Under the pieces are notes generated by a model. It worked only from the letters and a program-made list of their open reading frames with translations, made no database searches and was not told the DNA's origin. The translations under genes were made by a program, and so were the position numbers. Shown in pieces: positions 32,839 through 44,098 of a DNA stretch of 64,000 nt (within the stretch, counting starts at the first letter, position 1; each line of letters starts with the position of its first letter). The stretch comes from Nemania diffusa (taxonomy: Eukaryota; Ascomycota; Sordariomycetes; Xylariales; Xylariaceae): the NCBI GenBank assembly GCA_038501195.1, contig JBBPUQ010000008.1, positions 600,001 to 664,000 of the forward strand, read 5' to 3'.

Positions 32839-33662
32839 TTTATACTATAACGCTATACCTCTGGAGTCACAGCTGACGAGTCCGAGGTGAGGCAGTAGAA
32901 AAGTATGTAGGTATGTACTACGAAGGAAGGTTGGTAGGATGGTAGCCAACGGAGCCGTCACAACGGGTCATAGGTAAGTATGCGAAACTGCGCGAAAACG
33001 AATCAAGAGCCCTGATTGGTTGAGCTGTATTACAATGCCGTCGCGGTCTACCTAAAAAGCTCTCTTAGAAACAAGAAGTCTCTAGTTCTCTATGGTAGAT
33101 ATTCGTCCTAGCGCCACTGACAGATGGCAACAGCTGAGGGGGCAATCAAGCTACCTATGTACATATGTAGCCTAAGTACCTACCTATCATATGTACTTGT
33201 AACTGCCTTAGGTATCAGGTACCTAGGTATTAATTGGTAATAATGATATTATGAGCTGGTCAGTATAAGTTACATCTACCACAACAACACAGTACTGCAA
33301 GTTAAAAATTAGTACAGAGTGCCCAGTTTTTGAAGTAGAAAATAAGTAGAGCAGTACGAATTAAAAGTATTTAACTAGATGCCAACTCTCTTATCTATAC
33401 TATAGTTCTGCTCTGCCTTCGGAGCGTTTCGATAAACAAAGCGGTACGAAGAAAAGGGTGAACATGAGATGAATCAATACCTTAGATACCTATTTGCTAA
33501 AACAACTTCGCGTATAGATTACCTAGATACCTAAGCGTAGTACTATTGCCGTTTGACGCCTGCTCACGTCCCTTACACCACGTAACACACGTAACCGGAC
33601 AGTTCTAGCACCTTTATCCATTACTCTCCGTGGTATTATCTTCGTTAGCAGTCGAGTCCACC
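32839..33662. other. Intergenic region (poly(A) polymerase promoter and 5S 5' flank)
   Basis: AT-rich, with many TACCTAGGTA-like motifs around 33160-33240 and 33480-33535. No gene is seen. Confidence 0.5.
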
Positions 33663-33781
33663 ACGTACGACCATAGCCTCTGGAGAACTCGGGATCCCGT
33701 CCGCTCTCCCATAGATAAGCCAGTGAGCGCCGGATTAGTAGTTGGGTCGGTGACGACCAGCGAATCCCCGGTGTTGTACGT
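33663..33781 (+). rRNA. 5S ribosomal RNA gene (dispersed copy)
   Basis: About 119 nt matching the fungal 5S pattern: ACGTACGACCATAG at the 5' end, GGGATCCCGTCCGCTCTCCC, TTAGTAGTTGGGTCGGTGAC and CCAGCGAATCCCCGG, closing with GTGTTGTACGT, which pairs with the 5' end. The internal Pol III control region is intact. A CTTTTT run follows at 33788-33793. Dispersed single 5S genes are usual in filamentous ascomycetes. Ends are good to about 1-2 nt. Confidence 0.95.
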
Positions 33782-34983
33782 TTCAATCTTTTTGTTCCCC
33801 TTTTCTAGGCTATAGCAACAGCGAACCAAGTCCAATTTCCCCCGGATTTATTCAACGTCCGCTTCCTCGGTAAACTGCTGCAGAGAGTCAATTGATAGCC
33901 TCAGCACACTCTCCTCGCCAAGTTGTGGAGTCGGAAGTACCGCCAGCGGTTCGCCTGTCCTCGTGAAGGCAAGGAGGGGCCTAATATTGCGGCGCTCTCG
34001 TCTTATTCGCCAACTATTGGGAAGGGCCCGACCGTCATGAATTACCATAACAACGCTTACTATGCTAGTATATTCATAATTAGAATTGAGATATTAGCTG
34101 AGAAAGGATGACCTACAGAATGGGTACTGCTACGAGCCGCGTCCAGATTCCATCGAGGGTGTAACCTAGGTAATATGAAGGCTCATACTCAGTGAATATC
34201 ATTACAAACCCGACTAGCAAGTAAAGGATAACCGCAATGATGACTAGATCGAAAAGCAGAGCTATCCCTGAAGGGAGTGGGCTATACTCCCTCGGTATTG
34301 GTAGGATTGCAGTTAAGTCGGAGGCAATTATTAAGATTGACTGCCAAACGTCTTAGATCTTCTGTATATTATAGATAAATAGCAGGGACAAACAAAGTGA
34401 CGTACAACTATTGGACCTAGTAAAAACTCCGTCAGAGTTGCAAACTGTACTATCCTCGCAATACACAAAGCGAGAAAGCTGACAGCAGATACTAGCCGCG
34501 TGAGGAGCAGGAGGCGCTTGATTCTCGACCATTGCCATTTAGGCATTATCGACTTCGTGGCTATTGGCTTATTATGAAACCCAGGTTGGGATTGCATTTG
34601 ACGAGCTTTTAGAAGCGTAATTGGGATCGTATTGTCGTGGGTTAAAGGGCGAGTTTATAGGGGGAGGTGGTATTCACCAGGGCTGACTGAATCTAAGAGA
34701 AAGAACGAGTCAATGGATTACACGATTGACATAAAGGCTCATAATTTTTGAGCTGTGGGGTTTCTATCTCCTATATCTAGCAAGAGGAGAAAAAATCCAT
34801 CGTGACGCTTCATCGAGATTCGAAAGCGAGATGAGCATCAGCTCTCCAAGTGTAACATGTATCAGCCCCTTTTTAAGGATTTGTATCAGCCACGCGCCGC
34901 CAAGGAGATCTTTATAGTAATTTTTCTCTATTTATATGTATACCTATCATCATCTAAAACAGGCAGCAATTAAACGACTACTA
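33782..34983. other. Intergenic region
   Basis: No supported gene. Minus frames at 34331-34597 include hydrophobic stretches without a family match. Confidence 0.45.
33788..33793 (+). terminator. Pol III T-run after 5S rRNA
   Basis: A T-run starting a few bases after the 5S 3' end. Confidence 0.6.
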
Positions 34984-35631
34984 CTCATCCAGGCTAATAT
35001 TAGCGCCTAAGCACTTAGGCAGGAGCGGTGCTGACCCCTAAGTCCAGGACTGTAAAAGGGGAAATGACAAGTTAAATAGGGCTATTTTCGAAGGACTTAC
35101 AAATAGGTGAAATATCTACCAAAATGTAAGTAGCTCGCACAACTGTAAATTTGGCTTAGAACAATTCATTTATATGCCACTTACACTTATGCCACCTGCG
35201 CCACCTACACCTACACTTTATTACTTACACCGCCGCTTTTGATCTAGAGCTGTAATACAGCGTAGATTTGATAAAATTAATAGATTTGATAGAGTTGATT
35301 GATAAATTTAATAGATTCGATTGAATAGAAGGCCTTGAAGGTTTTGAAGGTGTAATAGGTATATATGTAGGTGCAATACATAAGGAAGGCCCTATTCAGT
35401 TATTGAATAATCTAGCCTATATAAAATTACTGAAAACTAGAAGGCGCTTGGCATTGTAGTAAGTAGAATAATTGATCAAAGCAGAGGTACAAGAGGTTTG
35501 GTGTAAATTATATGGTAAATTTTGTATAGTTGTTATCCCTATTCAACTTGACATTTCCCCTTTTATAGTCCTGGACTTGGGGGTCAGCACCGCTCCTACC
35601 TAAGTCCTGAGGCACTATTAGCCTAGATGAG
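34984..35631. mobile_element. 648-bp non-autonomous TIR element (MITE-like), TA-flanked
   Basis: Terminal inverted repeats of about 97 bp. The left arm (34984-~35082) starts CTCATCCAGGCTAATA and the right arm, read inverted from 35631, starts CTCATCTAGGCTAATA. Both continue through AGGAGCGGTGCTGACCCC, AAGTCCAGGACT and AAAAGGGGAAATG. They differ mostly by transitions and one small indel. A TA dinucleotide flanks each end (34982-34983 and 35632-35633), as expected for Tc1/mariner/pogo insertion. The interior is AT-rich with short direct repeats (CCACCTACACCTACAC; GATTTGATA-like) and encodes no transposase. It lies 170 bp upstream of the DUF6536 gene start. Confidence 0.85.
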
Positions 35632-35801
35632 TACACACACTGAACCATCATCAACTGCAGGCTTTGGGGGCCATCAGTTTCACAATTTCAATACTCAGGA
35701 GTTAAGCTGCTGATAGAGATGTCGTATTAAAGCTTGATCTAGGCGTCTCTAGAGCTTCAGGTAATTTAATAGGTTTTCTATTAAGATTTTCGACTTCAGT
35801 C

Positions 35802-38581
35802 ATGCGTTTGTTTAGATTATTACCCTCCGACGGGTGGCGACGCAGCGGCGCAGTTAACGTCGTTTTGGCATACATATGCGACGTTGTTTTGCTGATATTG
35901 CTGCTAATCAGTGTGTCGCAGCCAAATGCTTCGCTGAGTGGCTCAACTATCATTTTTCAGGGGGATTGCAATTTGTCGACAAAACTCAACCTCATTCTTC
36001 ATTTGTTAATCAATATAGTTTCAGGCGGTATCCTTGCCTCTTCCAACTTCTTTATGCAAGTTCTCAATTCGCCATCTCGCGAGGAAATTGATAAAACCCA
36101 TCAGTGGCTTCGATCCGTCGATATCGGAGTACCTTCCCTTAAGAACCTACGGCAGGTCAGCCGTTTTAAATTTGCAGGCTGGGTCGTTTTTCTTATCAGC
36201 TCTATTCCCATACATCTTTTTTTCAACAGCGCCATCTTTCATACTGCATATGAAGGTTCCCAGTGGCATTTAACGATTGCAGCAGAGACGTTCATAAAAG
36301 GAGCACCATACTTTCCGCCGGGTGCGAGTCTTACACCTGCGGGTGCAGCAGGTCCGCTATATAAATGGGTACCGTCGAAACAACAATATGAAGCGCCTGA
36401 TAATAATAAAGTTTACTATGATTTCTATACGAACGATTCGATTTCCTCTGGGTATCCATTTAATGGATATTGGGACAACGATGGTATCAACGGATACGGA
36501 GAGTCTATTGCTTGGGATCAATATATAAGTGCATCATCCACGATCCACCAGAATATCAGTTCAACCGCAGTGGAAGCTGGGGCTTGGGATTTACTCAATG
36601 CCAAATTATGCCAGACAGAGTACCTGTCGTGTAAACCCAGAACGGTCTATACAGATGTGGTGGTCATTATTAACTCTACAGGATGGGCACGATCAAAAGT
36701 TTTTAACTTGGGACCTAATCTTGACCTCACATCTCATTGGGATGCCGTTGTACCGCCCGAAAGCCTGAATTCTTTGTGGTTTTCCGCTCAGTGCACAACT
36801 ACACGCGATCCACAGAATAGGGAAGCAAGTTGCATGAACACATGTAACGGGGCCTTAGGCAAGAATAACTCACGATTTAGTGTTCAAGATGTGCCGCCGG
36901 TGAAAGAGCCTTGGTTATTACCATTCTTTCCGCCAGTCAGACTTCACAACCAATCCCTCTTTGGGGAAGGCATAGCATTCAACGATGCATACGACTCGTT
37001 GCTTGTTGATTATTGCCTCGCTAAACCAGCCCCCTCTCCTATCTGCAAGATTGGGGTGTCGAACTTATTGCTTCTGGCCGTTATTGTATCCATCCTTCTT
37101 AAGGCAATACAAGGGACCATAGTCATCTGGAAGCTTCCATCCGAATCTTTGGTCACCCCAGGAGATGCCATCCAATCATTCATCTCGAATCCAGACTTAT
37201 GCACGCAAGGATTGGGGACTCTGAGCATTAACGAGAGTCGGCAACTTGAGGTCTGTTACTCCCATCTACTCCCGTATCCTCTAGTTATTTCAAACATGAA
37301 ACTAACTACCAATTAGTATGGGTTCCGCAGACACTGGGTTCCTGACACAACATCTGATATCACGACATTCGTTCAACCACGCAAATGGACGAAGAAGAAG
37401 CCGCGGCTCTTTTCCGCCGTTGATTATAAGAATTGGATTCAAACGTATAGATTTTTGCTTGCGAGCTTAGGCCTACTCTTATTTGGCCTGATATATTCAT
37501 TGATGGCCAGTCGTGACGAGATGTAAGTGGAGACCAATGCGCCAGAAGTGGCAACCTTTGATTAATATTTTTTCTATTTGGCGTATTAAACTCTTGTCCC
37601 AGTTCTTTCCTTCTCGACTACTCAAATGGATTCACCCCTATTACTATAGGACGCGACATTAATTTCCTTGGCATACTCCTTCTTGCCAATATACCTCAGC
37701 TGATCTTTTCAGTCTGCTACTCTGTATACAACGCAATGATTACACGTCTTCAAGTTGAGAAAGATTGGAACTCTTTCTGCCAATCTTACCAGCCCCTTCG
37801 GGTATCATATCCTGCAGGTCTGCAGGTTTCAACCTATCGCCTCCAGCTTCCGTATAGCCTGAGCATACCATTAATTGGGGCCAGCATCGGTTTTCACTTC
37901 CTCGTCTCAAGTGGAATATTTCTCTTCGTAGCTGATGGCGGTACGTTAATTTCTTGGTGCATAGTACAGATAGAAGGCTAACAGGCTTTAGGATATCTTG
38001 ATGGTGAATTTTACAGCAACTCTGGTTTAGGAGACATATTTCATGTCTCTGATTCCTCCCTAATTTCCCTCGGATACTCGACAGGGTTTATACTCGTACT
38101 TTTCATTTTATGTGTAGTGCTCATAATCAGCCCTCCTCTCCTACTCAGCCTTCAACGATTAAAGGGTGACATGGTCGCTGGGGGGTCTAATTCTTTAGTC
38201 ATATCAGCAGCCTGTCATGTAACCGATATCAATGTCGAGGAGAGGGCTTCAGAACTTGCCGAGAATCAATCCGACTCATCTAGGGGTTAGTCCTGTTATT
38301 ACCCTGTGGTTTATGAGATAGCGAGACTAATTGTCAAAGATATGTTACTGCCAAGATCACAATATTTTGACTCTTTGACTGCTAAAGAAGCAGAAAAGGA
38401 AGCAGGATGGACCTCACTACCTCTGGTCCAGAGAAAGCTACGCTGGGGTGCTATGTTGTTACCCCAGGAGGCTGGTGATTCAATAGCAGGGTTCGATGGT
38501 GGGAGAATCGTATCACACCTGGGATTTGGAGGAGAGGAACACAATGTTACCAAACCAGAAGAGGGAGAGTATTACATATAG
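35802..38581 (+). CDS. DUF6536-family multipass membrane protein, in-frame TAG near 3' end
   Basis: A fungus-specific membrane protein of unknown function. Exons: 35802-37250, 37317-37522, 37603-37940 and 37992 onward, with introns of 66, 80 and 51 nt in consistent phase. The DUF6536 signature is clear: GWRRSGAVNVVLAYICDVVL, then DCNLSTKLNLILHLLINIVS, ASSNFFMQVLNSPSREEID and WLRSVDIGVPSLKNLRQVSR. A glycosylated loop and at least five more helices follow, including LLLANIPQLIFSVCYSVYNA. The frame meets TAG at 38288-38290 (763 residues). The same frame then continues open for 96 codons with family-like C-terminal sequence (VVYEIARLIVKDMLLPRSQY, LPLVQRKLRWGAMLLP, HLGFGGEEHNVTKPEEGEYY) to a stop at 38579-38581. 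The TAG is thus probably a nonsense mutation (CAG to TAG), unless a 36-nt GTTAGT..TAG segment (38286-38321) is spliced out. Confidence 0.8.
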
Positions 38582-39310
38582 AATATAGTTTGTGGCCGTG
38601 ATGAATCTATAGGATGAACAGATACTATTTATATGCGATTAGATCCGTCGCAACACTGTAACGAATCAAGGGAGTCCCGATATTACCGAGTGTGTAACCC
38701 TCATTTAGAATATTACACGAGCCCTTAGGAAGTTATCGGCTTCTGGACTTATATGGAGTTTGTACTGTCTGACCCTAAAAGGAGAACTAGACATAATCCA
38801 ATTGTCGCGTACAATATATACCGTTAATACTGCAGGAGTATTAACGGCGTCGTTTTTCCTCCGTCACACCAATTTATTCAACTCTAAGTGCACCAGCAAA
38901 ATTTCACCATGAATCCACTAAGGATTTTCTATGGTTATGTACTTTATGAATCAAGGATGCCATATTCACGGGAACTCTAGGGGAATTCTTGCCCCAAATA
39001 TTAAGAGAGCACACCAAAGGTATGTCAATAATCAGTCAATCATCTTGAAATTGACCAGAATTAAAAAGCGTAAAGGATAAACCAGCATATTAAAACGTTT
39101 AAGCAGATGATCATACTTTATAAACGTTACCAATGTTATAGGTAATTTGATGTGCAACGCAAAACGTGTATTTATTTTATTATACTTCGCATACTACCAG
39201 TTTATTCTAGTATGATTGAACTTTATAGCACTTTGTAGTACAGATCAGAGTGCGGGTTTCGACTGTAACAGCATTTTACAATCGATATAGTTTTAGGATC
39301 TAATTCCTGT
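38582..39310. other. Intergenic region
   Basis: AT-rich with no gene features. Confidence 0.5.
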
Positions 39311-39369
39311 GACTGCTAGATTAGTAGTTGGGTCGGTGACAACCAGCGAATCCCTTATGCTGTATATTT
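39311..39369 (+). pseudogene. Truncated 5S rRNA pseudogene (3' half)
   Basis: TTAGTAGTTGGGTCGGTGAC and CCAGCGAATCCC match the intact 5S at 33663-33781, and the similarity continues weakly into the 3' flank. The 5' half is absent. Differences are mostly C-to-T and G-to-A changes (for example GACGACC to GACAACC, CCGG to CTAG). Confidence 0.85.
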
Positions 39370-39615
39370 TTGACACTTTGACATTTCTTTCTTGCGCTTT
39401 CCCGGCAGATTTTCTATGGCAGAGCGGATGGTCACGTAGACAAGTAGGAAGGCTAGCTATAGAAACAAGCAATAAGATGGGTCTACTGAAAAGCATAGGG
39501 CAGCACAGCCATGCGATCAGTTACCCATACCGTTAACAGAACTGTGAAACAAAAGACTCCCTATCCATTCCATTAGATTACAGACATCCATGTTAAAAGT
39601 ATCCCCCAACTCGCA

Positions 39616-40511
39616 TTACTCATCATCATCATCATCATTAGCATCATCAGCAGCATCAGCAGCATCAGCGTCGGCGTCGGCCGCTGGGGCCCCAGCATCA
39701 GCAGTAGGACGCACTACGAAACGATCGGGTGAGGAGAGACTAACTCCTGCCAGCAGGGCCAGCCTTTGCCGCTTCTCGAGCAAACTGCCGAAGTTCGGTT
39801 TATGAAACGGGTCGTCAAGGTATTCCAAGATTTGGGCTACTCTTGTATCTAGATAAAAGTAAAGTTAACATAAAACTTTAGGTATGCAAAGAGTTCAACA
39901 GTAGAAAATTTAATCTTACTGTTGAGCCTTTTAAACTGAGCTATAGATTGTGGAAAGTTTGCAATTGGCTCATTTGTAAAAACCGAATGAAGAGGCTCCA
40001 ATTTAAGGCTTCTTCGGTTCTTTGTGCGGACAAGTCCATTCATCTCCCTATTCTGCTCGTTAGATCTTTTTTTTTTCTAACTTCCAAACTAGTGGTAAAT
40101 AGCTTACCGGGCAACAATACTAGTGCTGAGATTTTGCTCGACAGTGTCAACCTTCTGCTCGACAACGCCAAGTCTCTCCTCGACAACGCCAAGTCTCTCC
40201 TCGACAGCGCCAAGCCCCTGCTGAACAGCACCAACCTCCTGCTTGACAGCGTCAAACTTCTTTGTGAGATCATCATATCTCTTGTCAATAACCTTAGTAA
40301 GAGCCTCAGTAATAGACGCAATGAGATCTCGTTTGAGATTGTCGATATCTGTCGTGACTGTGTCAAGCTTCTCCAGTTTAGTTGTGATGTTTGGGTCATT
40401 AAAAGCAGGCAAGTTTGTGCAACCGGTAAGACCATCTGCTGCATGGACTCCCAAAGCACGAAAGCCTGGCACCTGTTCCGGGAGTGCTGCGCTCATGTTG
40501 ATGGGAAACAA
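39616..40511 (-). CDS. Hypothetical coiled-coil protein with acidic Ala/Asp tail
   Basis: Three exons: 40511-40108, 40065-39920, 39848-39616. Introns are 42 nt (with a T-rich 3' end) and 71 nt; phases agree, giving 260 residues (255 if Met6 is used). The first 50 residues include LPAFNDPNITTKLEKLDTVT. Residues ~55-130 form a long coiled coil with near-identical 7-residue steps (GAVEERLGVVEERLGVVEQK). The middle exon carries LEPLHSVFTNEPIANFPQSI and the last EYLDDPFHKPNFGSLLEKRQ. The tail is a trinucleotide-repeat product of Ala/Asp ending in DDDDDE. I recall similar uncharacterised ascomycete proteins with a coiled coil followed by a PL-SV-T-PI-FP motif, but the function is unknown. No signal peptide or membrane segment is seen, so it is probably cytosolic or nuclear. 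Confidence 0.75.
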
Positions 40512-41750
40512 AAGGGGATATAGTGAAAGGATAAGTAGAACTACTAAGGTAAATATTGTAGAGTTGCTGGGTAGTTAAAAAGTGAAGGAAGAACGGTGGA
40601 ACAATGGAGCGCGTTGCATGTTGATATAAATAAAGACCGATACTGCTTATGTAACCTGTAGCTAGTAAAAGTTGAAGGTATTTAGGAACGGTAACTATAT
40701 GTGATTGGCTCTTAGCGGATGTCTGGTCACACAGCAAAAGCCCCTCACATAGCCACAACTTGGGTAAACAACAACGGACTAAAGCTCTGAGTAGGGAAAT
40801 AGGAGAGGTCACAATGAGGTGGTGACTACCCGTGCCCTCGACACACTAGAATAAAGTGTTCCAACTATCACCAAAGATTCTAGTCCTCCCCTTAGTCACC
40901 TAGGTAATCAACATATCTAGCCTCCACGCAACGTAGTAAAATACTTCCATCGGTATTTAGACCATTTCCCCAGTCTAGAATGTGAAAATCTCTAAGGATT
41001 ACTACTGGTATAATACTGAGAAGAGCAACGCCCGTAACAGGATTCTTTCCATCGCCATCTCGTATGAACAAAAGAGGACCTACAGCTTTAACAAGCATTA
41101 CTCAGTGTTGAAGCATCCACCATGACTACTAACATCCCTGAGAAGCAGAAGACCCTCAGGCAGACGCCACACACCACGCATGGCCGCTATATCCCAATCA
41201 CAAGTCCTGTTAGTATTTAGAGGGAAAAGAGTGTTGAAGAGCGGTGATGTCTCGCACGCGCACCAGGGGCTTGCAGACGGCCCATACCCGAGCTACCTAG
41301 CTGTCGGACAGGGCAACGCGACCCCGACGCGCCGGTTCGCCGCGTCGGGCCACCACCTACACAATGCTCAGAATGGATAGTGTTTTGCCCCTTGGCTATT
41401 ATAGTACTACCATTTATACCATACACATCAGCTCAGATGGACGGGTGCGTTCTGGGTAGATTTAAGTAGTAGATACATGCTACGGAAAATCATACAAGCA
41501 GCAGTCTGTCGACACGTAGGTGTTTATACTTGTTTGTATTTATTGTGTGCTATACGATAGATGATATATCAGAACAGTGTAGTAAAATTCAATTCACCTA
41601 AGACATCTGAGCCAATGAAACCCCGAGGGGAAAAGGAGGCGTACGCTATGCCGTCACCCATTTCCATAGCATTGCATAAAAGCTACTATGTCGCAACAAT
41701 CCAGCCGATTAATACCTACCACCTTGCCCGTAATCATCCAAGACCACCCC
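40512..41750. other. Intergenic region
   Basis: No supported gene. A short Met-starting frame at 41121 (TTNIPEKQKTLRQTPHTTHG) and a GC-rich patch at about 41240-41380 may be relics, but they could not be joined into an exon chain. Confidence 0.45.
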
Positions 41751-43709
41751 TCACAGCTCGTCATGCTTAGCCCCAGAAGCGGCCTTCCCAGAGCCCTCAT
41801 CAACCGCGCCCCTAATACTCGCAAGTCAGCAGTCAGCACAACCCCAATCTCCAGAAGAACAAGCAAGACGCGACGACACCTTCACTCACCGGAAAAGCGG
41901 GCCATACCCCGTGCCCTCGCCCCTCACGACATTGACCTGCTCCGGCGTGCCGTAGACGGCGTAATTCGCGCCGAAGAAGCTGCCCGTGAGCCGCGGCGGC
42001 GGCCTGCTCAGGAACCTCCCGCGCACCCTCTCCGCGCTCTCCAGAAACCTCTCCGCGAGCGCCTCGTACTTGGGGTACGTGAGCTTCCGGTCGCGCTTGA
42101 CGAAGCGGCCGTCGACGAGCACGTCGGTGATGTCGCCGACGCTGGCGTGCAGCAGCACGGCGGCGACGGGGTCGGCCCAGCCCAGCAGCGCGGGCGAGCG
42201 CCCGTCGAAGACGACGAGGTCCGCCTTGGCGCCCACGGCGATGGCGCCGAGGTCGGGGCGGCGGAGGGCGAGGGCGCCTTGCCGGGTGGCGAGGAGGAAG
42301 GCTTGGTTTACGGACACTGGCGTGGGGCTGGTTAACACATCCCATCTTCATCTCATCCGCATCGCGTCGACGTGGGTGTGGAGGCGTGATGTGGATACTC
42401 GAGGCCATAGGAAGTTGAGTACCAGGCCCAGCTGTGGAAGGGAGGAAAGGGGTAAAAGGGGAAAACAAGCAAACAGAAGAGGCACGTACTCGGATTCTTA
42501 GCCGGAACCTCCCAACGCGCCATGGTCTCATCGAACAGCCTCGAGCGCGTGCGCTGCAGCCAGATGCGCGCCTGCGTGAGGATGTCCGTGGAGAAGGTGA
42601 GGTGGGTGTCGACGCCGAGGGCGGCCTGGTCCATGATGCGGTGCGAGAAGGCGTGCCCGTGGCCGTAGTGCATCTCGGACTCGGGGGTGATGGACAGGAA
42701 CTGGTTCGTCTTGCGCAGCAGCTCCGCCTCGGGCGCCGTCGTGCCCGCGCCGTGCGAGAAGACCACCGCCGTCGGCGTGTCGAGGACGCCGAAGGAGTGG
42801 AGGAGGGAGGGGGAGCTGTTGACTGTGGTGGTGGCGCTGGTGGTTAGGTACGAGTTGTTTGTGCCCGTGTCGTGATGGTGGGATGGGAATAGGGGGACTT
42901 ACTTGGCCAGACGCCACCGAGCCAATGGATCGTCAAGACGGCGGGTTTCTCTTCCCTGTGATGTCCGGTTAGCAAACAACTAATCGTAAACGGCATGTAA
43001 GTCATCGATCGACCTACTTAATCAGCTTCGCCATAGCCCGCGTGTTCTCCGGCACCCCAACATCCCACGCATCATACGCAATCCCCAGCGTGACAAGATC
43101 ATTCGGGAACGTCCTCTTATTCCACCTCTTCCAGTCCTTAACCTGGTCCGCGAACGAGTAGCCCTCAGCAGGGTCAATAGCCGCGGCCCAAACGACCCTC
43201 GCACCGCTCTCAATCGACGCCTCAAGCCCCGCCTCGGCGCGCTCCGTAGACCACATATTATGCGCGTGGTCCAGCGTCGTCGTGACGCCCGCGTTCAGCG
43301 CCTCCAGCAGGCCGGCCAGCTGGCTCGCGTAGACGTCCTCGGCCGTGAACAGCGGGTTGCCGGCCGGGCTGGAGCAGGTTATGAAGTACTCGGCCAGCGT
43401 GGTGTTGGACGCGAGCGTCTTCAACGCCGTCTGCCAGCCGTGGCGGTGCGTGTCGATGAAGCCCGGGGTGATGATCTTGTCGGTCACGTCGACGATCTCC
43501 GCGTCCGCGGGGATCCCCTTGGGACGGGCCTCGGCGTAGAGGCCGGCGATGCGGTCGTCGGTCACGAGGAGCGCGCCGGCGCGGATCACGGTCAGGCCGT
43601 TGCTGGCCTCGTCGAAGGCGATGATGGTGCCGCCCGACAGCAGGGTGGACGACGCGAGGGCCGCGCCCGCGTGCCCGGCGACGGCGGCGAGGAGTGTGGT
43701 GGGACGCAT
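41751..43709 (-). CDS. Secretory-pathway metal-dependent amidohydrolase with C-terminal HDEL
   Basis: Amidohydrolase-superfamily (PF01979-like) hydrolase or deaminase. Five exons: 43709-43018, 42955-42903, 42822-42490, 42316-41890, 41811-41751; introns are 62, 80, 173 and 78 nt, all phases fit, 521 residues. It starts with a signal-like MRPTTLLAAVAGHAGAALAS. Metal-site motifs in order: FIDTHRHGW (His88, His90), LTIHWLGG (His241), VFSHGAG (His272) and ALGVDTHL (Asp320). The C-terminal part has NQAFLLATRQGALALRRPDL and GAKADLVVFDGRSP, typical of cytosine/S-adenosylhomocysteine-deaminase-like members. Without the last splice the protein would stop at GPLFR, but a GTGAGT donor sits exactly there. 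The final 61-nt exon yields GKAASGAKHDEL, a canonical fungal ER-retrieval signal. Location in the ER lumen is therefore inferred; the substrate is unknown. Exons are GC-rich. Confidence 0.88.
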
Positions 43710-43824
43710 GGTGGCGGCGAGTGGGAGTGTGAAGATGCCTGAGGACTCGCGAGGCGCGAGCGAGAGAGGGAGTCTGTTCGCTTTTGTCGAGGCGAGACGG
43801 GATTCTTTGTCTGCCCCGCGGTGG

Positions 43825-43832
43825 TTTATATA
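43825..43832 (-). promoter_or_regulatory. TATA box of the amidohydrolase gene
   Basis: TATATAAA on the minus strand, about 115 nt upstream of the start codon. Confidence 0.5.
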
Positions 43833-44003
43833 CCTCCGCCGCGGTCACTCGCACTGCCTACTTGGCCTACTTGCTTTGTGCGATGCTGTACGACGCCGGC
43901 TCGTTGCTACGGTGGGCTGCTGCTGCGCGTATTGCTACGATAGGCATGATGTGCTTGGGAACCCCCTCTCTGCCTCCTCTTTGCCTCCCTGCTTCCCTGC
44001 CTC

Positions 44004-44098
44004 CTCCCCGCCATGCCATGCCATGCCCATGCCATGCCATGCTGTGCGCGCGACTACCTATGCGTATGTACCTACCTACCTACATACATACATAGTGT
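44004..44098. repeat. Simple repeats: CATGC and CTAC/ATAC tracts
   Basis: Repeated CATGC(C) units are followed by four-base CTAC then ATAC tracts. Confidence 0.75.

Noticed and set aside
33523..33835. Short open frames on both strands
   Set aside because: They overlap the 5S rRNA gene, which fully explains the sequence.
39293..39536. Open frames of 67 and 75 codons
   Set aside because: They cover the truncated 5S pseudogene and show no protein features.
41121..41390. Possible short exon starting TTNIPEKQK
   Set aside because: The start resembles some oxidoreductase N-termini, but no following exon in frame could be found.
43258..43854. 198-codon minus frame and similar plus frames over the amidohydrolase
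   Set aside because: Arg/His-rich out-of-frame shadows of GC-rich coding exons.
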